Positions 1 to 5,836 of a stretch of 6,210 nucleotides of DNA are shown in pieces. Position numbers and translations under genes: made by a program. Numbering within the stretch: the first letter of the stretch is position 1; each line of letters opens with the position of its first letter. The notes under the pieces were generated by a model that saw only the letters and a list, made by a program, of their open reading frames with translations, was not told the origin of the DNA and did not search any database. This DNA is from Candidatus Cloacimonadota bacterium (GTDB lineage Bacteria > Cloacimonadota > Cloacimonadia > Cloacimonadales > TCS61). The stretch is taken from assembly GCA_030628755.1 (NCBI GenBank), contig DAOVQH010000158.1, positions 1 through 6,210 on the forward strand, in the 5' to 3' direction.

Positions 1-203
1 AGTCGGTACCAGCCGATCTTGACTTAAGTTGATAGATGAGTTGTGATTTCAACTTAACACAAGATCTTTCGACTTGTGTCAAGTTTCAAAACTTGAGTTA
101 AGTTGGCTTTAGCCGATCTTGACTTAAGTTGATCTGTGAGTGATATAGTTCAATTTAACACAAGATCTGCGACTTGTGTCAAGTTTCAAAACTAAGTTGA
201 CAG
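1..203. repeat. RAYT-associated repeat block, left (two 100-bp double-hairpin units)
   Basis: Two tandem units with a 100-bp period begin at 11 and 111, both with agccgatcttgacttaagtt. Each has a hairpin with arms aacttaacacaag / cttgtgtcaagtt (51-63 with 73-85; 152-164 with 173-185) and a loop of 8-9 nt. A second, larger imperfect palindrome spans the unit junction at 90-130, with 15-bp arms (two G-T wobbles, one mismatch) and a ggct/agcc apex. Positions 1-14 resemble the apex of a preceding unit (10 of 14 bases match 931-945 region). The second unit loses its outer arm and runs into the ribosome-binding region of the transposase gene. The same units recur after that gene in the same orientation. 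I infer that these are the substrates of the enclosed transposase, by analogy with REP/RAYT systems. Confidence 0.85.
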
Positions 204-221
204 GATAAGGATTAAACGAAT

Positions 222-806
222 ATGCGATGTAAGAAGGATATGTTTCAGAAAGGGAATTATTTTCACTTTTATAATAAGACTGTTGGTAATGAGAACTTAT
301 TCAATCAAAGAGAAGATTATCTTCTTTTATTAAAGAAATTAAAAGAAGTATTACAGCTTTATCCAACATCGGTTTTTGCATATTGTTTAATGCCGAATCA
401 TTTCCATTTTTTTTTAAGACAAGATTCAGAAAAACCTATTTATAAAATATTTAATCATCTTTTTTCATATTATATTCAGGTTTTCAATCATAAATATAAC
501 AGAAAGGGTCGATTGTTTAATGGACCTTTACAACACAAAATAATTACAAATGAAAAATATCTTGTATTCCTTTGTCAGTATATTCATTTAAATCCATTAG
601 AGGCAGGATTAGTTGAAAATATTGAAGATTGGGAATTCTCAAATTATCTTGAATGGATTGGGAAAAGAAATGGATCTTTATTTAATAATGAATTATTGAA
701 ATTGTATTTTGAAAATAGTAATAAATATGAAGAATCCATAAAAGAATTTCATAAAATCAAAAAAGAGAAGGAGTTTACCTATTTGTTATTTGATAATAAA
801 ACTTGA
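222..806 (+). CDS. REP-associated tyrosine transposase (RAYT), Y1/HUH family
   Basis: The 194-residue product is a Y1_Tnp-type single-strand nuclease of the RAYT class, known to nick and rejoin REP-type hairpins in single-stranded DNA. The HUH motif is H60-F61-H62 within AYCLMPNHFHFF. The segment GRLFNGPLQHKII (96-108) matches the family's conserved stretch. Y120 in QYIHLNPLEAGLV is the probable nucleophile that forms the 5'-phosphotyrosine bond. The length is normal for a RAYT, with a short Lys/Glu-rich tail, and the frame is intact, so it may be active. I chose the ATG at 222 because ataagg lies at 205-210. The in-frame ATG at 240 has its purine run too close. Like classical RAYTs, the gene is single copy between repeat units. 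No IS605-type TnpB is present. Its stop codon lies in a repeat-type acttga word (801-806). Confidence 0.9.
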   Translation: MRCKKDMFQKGNYFHFYNKTVGNENLFNQREDYLLLLKKLKEVLQLYPTSVFAYCLMPNHFHFFLRQDSEKPIYKIFNHLFSYYIQVFNHKYNRKGRLFNGPLQHKIITNEKYLVFLCQYIHLNPLEAGLVENIEDWEFSNYLEWIGKRNGSLFNNELLKLYFENSNKYEESIKEFHKIKKEKEFTYLLFDNKT

Positions 807-1028
807 GAAACTTGAGTTAAGCTGGCATTAAGTTTCATTGATAAGACTTGAGTTAAGTTGACCTGTGAGTGATAGATTTCAACTTAACACAAGATCTTTC
901 GACTTGTGTCAAGTTTCAAAACTTGAGTTAAGTTGGCTTCAGCCAATCTTGACTTAAGTTGATCTGTGAGTGATAGATTTCAACTTAACACAAGATCTTT
1001 CGACTTGTGTCAAGTTTCACAAGTTTCA
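801..1028. repeat. RAYT-associated repeat block, right (one degenerate start plus two units)
   Basis: The block starts within the transposase stop codon. It has a degenerate segment with a gaaactt/aagtttc hairpin (807-813 with 830-836), then two near-identical units. The small hairpins are at 881-915 and 982-1016, each with 13-bp arms, one A-C mismatch and a 9-nt loop. On the minus strand the mismatch is a G-T wobble. The large junction palindrome is at 920-960 (apex ggcttcagcc). Orientation is the same as in the left block, so the gene sits inside an interrupted tandem array rather than between inverted ends. The last unit stops about 11 bp before the next start codon, so any promoter for the activator gene must lie within or upstream of the repeats. 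Confidence 0.85.
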
Positions 1029-1039
1029 GATGAGGAGAG

Positions 1040-1816
1040 ATGAAAAAATATTTTATTGGTATCGATCTTGGTTCAAGGATGTCTAAAATTGTCATTTTAG
1101 ATTTAAATAAAATCATATATTCGAATGTTTGCGATACAGGAGTTAACCCGAAAATCACGTCGCAAAATTTATTTGAAAAAGCTTTAAAAGATACCGGAAT
1201 AGAAAAACCAGAAATCGAAAAAATCTTCTCAACAGGTTATGGACGCAACATTGTACCTTTTGCAGATAAAAGAATTACGGAAATTTCTTGCCATGCAAAA
1301 GGAGTTAATTACTTTTTCCCCGAAGCAAGAACCATCATTGATATTGGTGGACAGGATTCGAAAGTCATTTTGACTGATAAGAAAGGTAAGGTTATCGACT
1401 TTGCAATGAACGACAGATGCGCAGCAGGTACAGGTAGATTCCTGGAAGTTACAGCAAATATACTCGAATTAACTGTTGATGAACTGGGTAAAATTTCTTC
1501 GAGATCAAAACAGGATATCGACATTAACAGCACTTGCGTGGTTTTTGCTGAGTCTGAGATAATCGGGTTGATCTCTCAAGGAGAAAAACCTGAGGATATT
1601 ATTAAAGCTGTGCATTTTTCAATAGCAAAGAGAACTAAGAATCTAATTGCTCAAATGCACTGGCAAAAACCGGTAGTATTCACCGGGGGAGTGGCAAAGA
1701 ACAAAGGTATGAAAAAAGCGATTTCAGATATCTTACGAACAGAGATTAGAATTCCAGAGGATTCATTTATAACCGGAGCTCTGGGTGCTGCTCTATTTGC
1801 GAAAGAAGAAAATTAA
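1040..1816 (+). CDS. 2-hydroxyacyl-CoA dehydratase activator (HgdC-like, BcrA/BadF ATPase family)
   Basis: This 258-residue protein is a cytoplasmic ASKHA-fold ATPase. In known family members a homodimer holds one [4Fe-4S] cluster and uses ATP to drive a low-potential electron into a 2-hydroxyacyl-CoA dehydratase or benzoyl-CoA reductase. Visible motifs are GIDLGSRMSK (7-16, phosphate loop 1), DIGGQDSK (101-108, phosphate loop 2), C127 in NDRCAAGTG, C166 in NSTCVVFAESE, and TGGVAKNKG (215-223) followed by GALGAALFA (246-254). Two cysteines at 127 and 166 agree with the cluster ligands known for Acidaminococcus HgdC. Length and motifs are complete, so it should be functional. The substrate (hydroxyglutaryl-, lactyl-, phenyllactyl- or aryl-CoA) cannot be told from the activator alone. 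A gaggag at 1032-1037 is an unusually close ribosome-binding site. No dehydratase subunit gene is adjacent downstream, as would be common for this family. Confidence 0.93.
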   Translation: MKKYFIGIDLGSRMSKIVILDLNKIIYSNVCDTGVNPKITSQNLFEKALKDTGIEKPEIEKIFSTGYGRNIVPFADKRITEISCHAKGVNYFFPEARTIIDIGGQDSKVILTDKKGKVIDFAMNDRCAAGTGRFLEVTANILELTVDELGKISSRSKQDIDINSTCVVFAESEIIGLISQGEKPEDIIKAVHFSIAKRTKNLIAQMHWQKPVVFTGGVAKNKGMKKAISDILRTEIRIPEDSFITGALGAALFAKEEN

Positions 1817-2050
1817 ATGAGTTATGTAAAATTAAAAAATAATTGTCTTTCTGAGGAGTCTTTTAGCTTGGCTTTCGAAGAATCTCGTGAGAATTCTTCC
1901 AGCTTTACTTCTCATGAAAGAATGAGTTCCTTCCAAAGAACATCGAATAAGAATCGTCGACAGTCACAAAACTATGCAGTATTTGGTAGTGCTGCATCGC
2001 AAGACAGGAATATAAAAAATGGCAATTTTGCAAAACTCTTAGAAAATTAA
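1817..2050 (+). other. Doubtful 77-codon open frame over repeat-like DNA
   Basis: An ATG directly follows the TAA of the activator gene and opens a 77-codon frame rich in Ser, Asn, Arg and Gln. It has no hydrophobic segment, no recognisable motif and no Shine-Dalgarno sequence beyond possible coupling to the upstream stop. The underlying DNA contains two good hairpins and a segment of the type ctttctgagg...gaagaatctcgtgag, which resembles dispersed intergenic repeats I know from many bacterial genomes. I think the frame is accidental, but translation by coupling cannot be excluded. Confidence 0.25.
1838..2010. repeat. Probable decayed intergenic repeat with two hairpins
   Basis: Hairpin one is at 1877-1899: arms gaagaat and attcttc continue into ctc/gag with one bulged A. 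A weak outer agct/agct pair lies around it. A small ctcat/atgag hairpin is at 1911-1926. Hairpin two is at 1974-1997: a 10-bp stem atgcagtatt / agtgctgcat with two G-T wobbles around a tggt loop. The wobbles favour the + strand as RNA. No T-run follows either hairpin, so they are not convincing intrinsic terminators. The gap between the activator gene and the TPR gene holds nothing else I can support. Confidence 0.45.
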
Positions 2051-2055
2051 AAAAA

Positions 2056-3024
2056 ATGAAAAAATTCTACCTGATTTTATTAATTTGTTTTTTAAGTATT
2101 AATTTACTTTCACAAACAGCAAAAAAAACTGGTACTGTTCTCCCTAAAGATATACTTTATAAATTTGAACTTATTAAATTCTATATGCAGCAACAGGAAT
2201 TAGACCTGGCATTAACATATATCGATTCCACTTTGGAAGAATCTATAATAAAGGATTCTCTATATTATTTTAAAGGACTAATTTTCAAAGAGAAAAAAGA
2301 CTGGGATAAAGCTGCTGATTATTTTGCAGAGTCCCTTATGGGTTGTTCAAAAGAAAGTTTAATAGATATCACCACATCCGAACTGAAGAATACTCTGAAA
2401 AAACTCTCTCCAATGCACGCAATTGAAAAGGTTTCATTTTATATCAATAAAATTACGGATACAGAAAAGCTTATACATTTCCTTTTTATAATTGCAGAGA
2501 TATACGAAGAAACCCAGCTTTTTGCTGAAGCAAATGACGTTTACAAAACCATTCTCAAAGAAATGGATTATGAAAATGAAATTAAACTGAATTTAAAGAT
2601 AGCATCAAATCATATATTTTTAAAAGAATTTGAGGAGGCACTCGCTACTCTTGAACCTATCATAACCTTAAATGATTCGATTTACAACGAAGATGCTCTT
2701 TTCATTTATTATATTGCAAATTATTCAGTAGAAGATTTCGAAAAAGCAAAAAAATCTCTTCTAAAATTATACCTCGAGTACCCGAACCATAGAAATAGAA
2801 CAGAAATAATTATGGGACTGTCTGAAATTTATGAACATGAAAGCCAGTATCTTTTAAGCTGGTATTTACTGAATGAACTCTACAAAATGGGTTCCGAAGC
2901 ACAGAAGTTTATTATCTATCGTGAGATCAGCAGAATTAAGAAACTGCTTGCTCAGGATACTCTAACAGTGGATCAATTCAAGAATTTTAAACCGGTTTTC
3001 GAAGAAATTGAAGAAAATGAATAA
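2056..3024 (+). CDS. Secreted TPR-repeat protein
   Basis: The 322-residue product begins with a signal peptide (Lys-Lys, hydrophobic core about 5-18, likely cut at LLS-Q20), so it should act in the periplasm or at the outer membrane. The rest is almost all helical. TPR-like helix pairs are visible at about 33-66, 68-97 (LYYFKGLIFKEKKDWDKAADYF), 141-170 (AEIYEETQLFAEANDVY), 176-206, 213-245 and 249-280. TPR arrays are protein-binding scaffolds, and there is no catalytic motif. It lacks a sorting tail. The start is the only plausible one for a signal peptide, but only an A-run precedes it, with no clear Shine-Dalgarno sequence. Its last eight bases overlap the next start codon, so it is probably translationally coupled to the propeller gene and the two products may act together. 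The specific function is unknown. Confidence 0.8.
   Translation: MKKFYLILLICFLSINLLSQTAKKTGTVLPKDILYKFELIKFYMQQQELDLALTYIDSTLEESIIKDSLYYFKGLIFKEKKDWDKAADYFAESLMGCSKESLIDITTSELKNTLKKLSPMHAIEKVSFYINKITDTEKLIHFLFIIAEIYEETQLFAEANDVYKTILKEMDYENEIKLNLKIASNHIFLKEFEEALATLEPIITLNDSIYNEDALFIYYIANYSVEDFEKAKKSLLKLYLEYPNHRNRTEIIMGLSEIYEHESQYLLSWYLLNELYKMGSEAQKFIIYREISRIKKLLAQDTLTVDQFKNFKPVFEEIEENE
3008..3024 (+). promoter_or_regulatory. Coupled stop/start overlap between TPR and propeller genes
   Basis: The sequence ATGAATAA at 3017-3024 joins the start of the propeller gene to the stop of the TPR gene. Only gaag at 3010-3013 could serve as a ribosome-binding site, three bases from the ATG. Weak binding plus overlap suggests re-initiation by terminating ribosomes. 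The TTG at 3008 is the longer but less likely start. Confidence 0.55.
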
Positions 3025-4060
3025 AGTAATATTTGTCTGTTTGGCTGTATGTATGATAGGCATTCCATTATTCTGCCAAAATAATAACATCCTAAACACG
3101 AATCAAAAATACTCCTTTATTGAATCAGATTCTTTGACAGGAAGCAACTTGAGTGACTTTACTTTTGACAGAAACGGAATTCTTTGGGTAGTAAGTACAA
3201 AATATTATCCTTCTACAAAGCCTAACCCATTTTCAAATTTTCCAATGATCTGGTTTGTTTCAAAAATCGAAGATAACAAATATTACACAATCAAAGATAG
3301 CCTAGAAGTTAAAATAAAAAACATTGTTTTCGATAAGTTCAACACACTTCATATTCTTTGTATTAAACAAATAATAACGCTTAATAATGAATCCAAATTT
3401 GTACCTTTTTTTGTGTCTTCCGAGATAGGAGGTTTTAATTCATTGGCATTTGATAATAATAATAATATTTGGGTCGGAGGATTGCAAACAGGAATATTAA
3501 TGTATGATGGCAATACTTGGAGTACATATAATACAGAAAACTCAAGTTTACCAACAAATAGTTCTACAAATATTTTCATTGATAATAATAATATTAAATG
3601 GTTAACATTATGGGAAAAGAAAGGAATTTTGAAAATCGAGGATAATCAATGGACATACTTCACTAAAGAAGATTCAGATTTTTTAAACAATCAATTCTGG
3701 AGTATAACAGTGGATTTAGATAATAATCTATGGATAGGTACTGGATGGTTGCAATCTCCTGTGAAAGTAGTAGAATATAATGGAAACAAATGGTTTATAA
3801 ATAATCCAACAAATGTTGATGGTAAATCAATATCAGGAACTATCAGGACATTAATTACTGATATCGAAGGAAATATCTGGTCTGTATCTTCAATTAGTAG
3901 AAAAAGGTCATGTGTAGGTAGCATATTATCTAAATATGATGGTAACAACTGGCAAAATATTGAAATTGATGATGTCAATATAATCAGAGATATCGAAATT
4001 GATAAAAATGGTAATATTTGGATATTATCTCAAAATAGAATTATTCAGGTAACAGAATAA
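3017..4060 (+). CDS. Secreted seven-bladed beta-propeller protein (Reg_prop-like repeats)
   Basis: I start this gene at ATG 3017, which overlaps the upstream stop by 8 nt (ATGAATAA). A TTG at 3008 would add three residues but is less likely. The 347-residue protein has a signal peptide ending IPLFC-Q21. Seven copies of a [FVIT]D..[GN]N.[IL]W motif fall at about 50-60, 105-114, 145-155, 188-197, 232-241, 281-290 and 328-336. That is the signature of two-component-regulator-propeller repeats and fits a closed seven-bladed propeller. YDGN.W elements (163-168, 307-312) are also typical. Such domains are usually the sensor part of large hybrid kinases. Here there is no membrane helix, kinase or sorting tail, so it is a free-standing secreted propeller, probably a binding protein. 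It is rich in Asn, with short gat/aat tracts. The last blade ends at the C-terminus. Confidence 0.8.
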   Translation: MNKVIFVCLAVCMIGIPLFCQNNNILNTNQKYSFIESDSLTGSNLSDFTFDRNGILWVVSTKYYPSTKPNPFSNFPMIWFVSKIEDNKYYTIKDSLEVKIKNIVFDKFNTLHILCIKQIITLNNESKFVPFFVSSEIGGFNSLAFDNNNNIWVGGLQTGILMYDGNTWSTYNTENSSLPTNSSTNIFIDNNNIKWLTLWEKKGILKIEDNQWTYFTKEDSDFLNNQFWSITVDLDNNLWIGTGWLQSPVKVVEYNGNKWFINNPTNVDGKSISGTIRTLITDIEGNIWSVSSISRKRSCVGSILSKYDGNNWQNIEIDDVNIIRDIEIDKNGNIWILSQNRIIQVTE

Positions 4061-4195
4061 ATGAAAAGCACTTCGCAACGTGGTTGGGGTTATCGGTCCG
4101 CTTTCGCCTGAATCATTCCGATTCAAACCTTGGTCGGATTCCTTATGAATCCGTAGCACGCAAGATTGTTAGCAGCAACTTTATAAAAGTAAAAA
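4061..4195. repeat. Structured intergenic spacer with two hairpins
   Basis: The 148-base spacer is richer in G+C than the flanking genes. Hairpin gaatc/gattc (4110-4114 with 4120-4124, loop attcc) is followed by cggattc/gaatccg (4135-4141 with 4147-4153, loop cttat), a perfect 7-bp stem. An alternative ccga/tcgg pairing (4118-4121 with 4134-4137) would compete with both. No T-run follows, so a terminator role is not supported. The 3' part (4149-4181) recurs after the next gene. Confidence 0.55.
4149..4181. repeat. Shared 33-bp repeat, copy A (ends gttagcagcaactt)
   Basis: By hand alignment, 27 of 33 positions plus one gap match 5733-5766. Shared blocks are atccgt, gcac, gttag and gcaactt. 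Copy A lies 27 bp before the 4209 start codon and copy B lies just after that gene's stop, in the same orientation, so the two bracket the gene. Confidence 0.7.
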
Positions 4196-4208
4196 TAAGG
4201 ATGAAAAG
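4195..4208 (+). promoter_or_regulatory. Ribosome-binding site of the sorting-tail protein
   Basis: The sequence ataagga at 4195-4201 lies about 7-8 bases before the ATG at 4209. An out-of-frame ATG at 4201 opens a three-codon frame ending in TGA at 4210-4212, overlapping the true start. It is probably incidental, because the 4209 start alone gives a signal peptide. Confidence 0.6.
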
Positions 4209-5702
4209 ATGAAAAAACGATTAATTATTGTCTTATTTCTTTCACTAATATATTCTCTTTTCGCTCAAAATCCACCCGATACTCTCTGGACGAAGACTTA
4301 TGGTGGAAATGAAGATGAAGTTGCACGCTCCATACAACTGACAAATGACGAAGGATACATTGTAACAGGTAATATCGGTCTATTTTATACCTCAGACATC
4401 TTGCTTTTTAAAACTGATCAGGACGGAAATATAATATGGGAACATACTTTTGATAATCAATTTCAGGATAGGGCTAATTCTGTTATACAAACATTAGATG
4501 GTGGTTTTATCATTGCCGGCTCTACATTTCTTGATTCACCAAACTTTTATGATGCTTGGTTAATTAAAACTGATCAAAATGGTAATGTCATCTGGGATAG
4601 TACTTATGGTGGAGAAGACTCTGAGGTTGCAACGTCTATAATTCAGCTTAATGATGGCTCATTCATTATTGCCGGTAATACTACCTCATATGGTTCAGGT
4701 TGTTTTGATATGTGGTTATTTAAAATAGACCAGGAAGGTAATTTAGAGTGGCAACATACTTTTGGAGGTGAAGCAAATGAAGGAGCTATGTCTCTGCAAC
4801 AAACACTTGATGGTGGATTTATTATCGCTGGTTGGACAGAATTACCTGGTTCAGATATCGATGTTTTGCTAGTAAAGACAGACCAAAATGGTTTGCTAAT
4901 GTGGGAGAGTACTTTTAATATAACTGATGAAGAGAGAGCTAACTCGGTTTTACAGACTGATGATGGTGGATACATAATTGCTGGTTATTCTGAAACGACC
5001 AGCACAAGCAATGCTGACGCCTTATTGATTAAAGTTGATCAAGGAGGTGATTTAGAATGGTATAATACTTATGGTGGTTCTGAAGATGAAATGGCCTTTT
5101 CTGTTTTACAGACAGATGACAGTGAGTATATTATTGCTGGTTTCACAGAGTCATTTGGTGCTGGATCTGATGATGTTTGGATTATTAAAACTGATCAGGA
5201 TGGTAATCTGATTTGGGATATTACTCTTGGAGGAAGTGAGGAAGATTTGGCTTATTCAATACAGCAGACAAATGATGATGGATTTATTCTAGCTGGATAT
5301 ACAGAATCGTTTGGAGCAGGGAATAAAGATGCTTATCTTATCAGATTAAGTTCTGAAGTTGGTGTAAATGATCACATTTTACCGAATGTGATTAATCAAC
5401 ATTATCTCTACTCAAATTATCCGAATCCCTTTAATCCGGCAATTGCCGGAGCCGGTCACAGTCCTGCAACAACAATTTCATTTTCTATTCCAGAAGAGAG
5501 TAAGGTTGAAGTTACAATTTACAACATCAAAGGTCAGAAAGTTAAAACTATAACAGACGATCACTTTGAAAAAGGTATTCATTCAGTTACCTGGAATGGA
5601 GAAGATAAATTTGGAAATCCAATTAGTTCAGGAGTTTATCTCTACAAATTGGATGTAAATGGCAAAACTGAAGCTGTAAAGAAATGTATACTTTTGGAAT
5701 GA
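4209..5702 (+). CDS. Secreted seven-repeat propeller-like protein with C-terminal T9SS-type sorting/FlgD-like domain
   Basis: The 497-residue product has a signal peptide (1-19, likely cut at LFA-Q20). Seven repeats of about 52 residues follow, marked by W27, W77, W129, W181, W232, W284 and W336. Each reads roughly D.WLIKTDQ.GN..W..TYGG...D.A.S..QT.DGG.IIAG.T. This suggests a seven-bladed propeller. A linker leads to the sorting domain from about 397: YLYSNYPNPFNP, then SFSIPEESKVEVTIYNIKGQ, WNGEDKFGNPISSGVYLYKL and a basic C-terminus. Domains of this kind (TIGR04183/FlgD-Ig-like) direct proteins through the type IX secretion system to the surface, so the product is probably exposed or released. 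Nine extra residues (IAGAGHSPA, 412-420) interrupt the usually continuous NPFNPATTISF motif. There is no catalytic motif, so a ligand-binding or adhesive role is an inference. Confidence 0.85.
   Translation: MKKRLIIVLFLSLIYSLFAQNPPDTLWTKTYGGNEDEVARSIQLTNDEGYIVTGNIGLFYTSDILLFKTDQDGNIIWEHTFDNQFQDRANSVIQTLDGGFIIAGSTFLDSPNFYDAWLIKTDQNGNVIWDSTYGGEDSEVATSIIQLNDGSFIIAGNTTSYGSGCFDMWLFKIDQEGNLEWQHTFGGEANEGAMSLQQTLDGGFIIAGWTELPGSDIDVLLVKTDQNGLLMWESTFNITDEERANSVLQTDDGGYIIAGYSETTSTSNADALLIKVDQGGDLEWYNTYGGSEDEMAFSVLQTDDSEYIIAGFTESFGAGSDDVWIIKTDQDGNLIWDITLGGSEEDLAYSIQQTNDDGFILAGYTESFGAGNKDAYLIRLSSEVGVNDHILPNVINQHYLYSNYPNPFNPAIAGAGHSPATTISFSIPEESKVEVTIYNIKGQKVKTITDDHFEKGIHSVTWNGEDKFGNPISSGVYLYKLDVNGKTEAVKKCILLE
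5436..5468 (+). repeat. Small palindrome-bearing in-frame insertion in the sorting domain
   Basis: A 27-bp G+C-rich stretch adds nine residues. It starts with a perfect 14-bp palindrome, ccggcaattgccgg (5436-5449), followed by another ccgg. It is flanked by near-identical ccggca (5436-5441) and cctgca (5463-5468). Removing one flank and the interior restores the canonical NPFNPATTISF. I infer a micro-insertion or a small palindromic mobile element. Confidence 0.5.
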
Positions 5703-5707
5703 AAGAT

Positions 5708-5761
5708 GCCTATAACAAGTGTGTCTGCGGAGATCCGTGGCACAGCCAGAACGTTAGTGGC
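5708..5761. repeat. attC-like stem-loop directly after the CDS
   Basis: Outer arms gcc..taac (5708-5716) and gtta..ggc (5753-5761) enclose a spacer and an inner stem, gtg-ctgcgg with ccgtggcac (5721-5730 with 5735-5743, one bulged T, two G-T wobbles), closed by an agat loop. This two-box hairpin just 5 bp after the stop codon resembles an integron attC site. However, the terminal gttagtg deviates from GTTRRRY at two positions, so the identity is tentative. Confidence 0.4.
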
Positions 5762-5766
5762 AACTT
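5733..5766. repeat. Shared 33-bp repeat, copy B (ends gttagtggcaactt)
   Basis: This is the second copy of the repeat at 4149-4181. The similarity covers the right half of the attC-like hairpin and a few bases beyond. Nothing further is recognisable between 5767 and 5836 apart from A-rich sequence. Confidence 0.7.
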
Positions 5767-5836
5767 GGAAAGGGTTGAATTAGAAAAATGGTTGTGTATC
5801 ATAATTTATGAAAGATTATGAAAAAAAAGTGTACCG

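Noticed and set aside
1..10. A 9-base match, inverted, between the window start and 5831-5839 (gtaccgact), suggesting another copy of the 5837 element
   Set aside because: Positions 1-14 are explained as well by the apex of a RAYT repeat unit, and nine bases are too few.
222..806. IS200/IS605 insertion sequence
   Set aside because: The gene has RAYT-type features and repeat context. There is no TnpB, and the flanking repeats are tandem units rather than distinct left and right ends.
1..1028. CRISPR array
   Set aside because: The units are about 100 bp, nearly identical end to end and carry no variable spacers. A transposase gene, not cas genes, lies among them.
1309..1533. Minus-strand frame inside the activator gene
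   Set aside because: It lies opposite conserved cluster-binding coding sequence, and its product is low complexity with no motif. It is a shadow of the real gene. The same holds for the antisense frames at 3349-3579, 3691-3978 and 4643-4975.
1877..1899. Intrinsic terminator after the activator gene
   Set aside because: The hairpin is good but no T-run follows it on the + strand.
4201..4212. Three-codon leader peptide overlapping the 4209 start
   Set aside because: It is too short and its ATG merges with the Shine-Dalgarno sequence. Chance is the simpler explanation in A-rich DNA.
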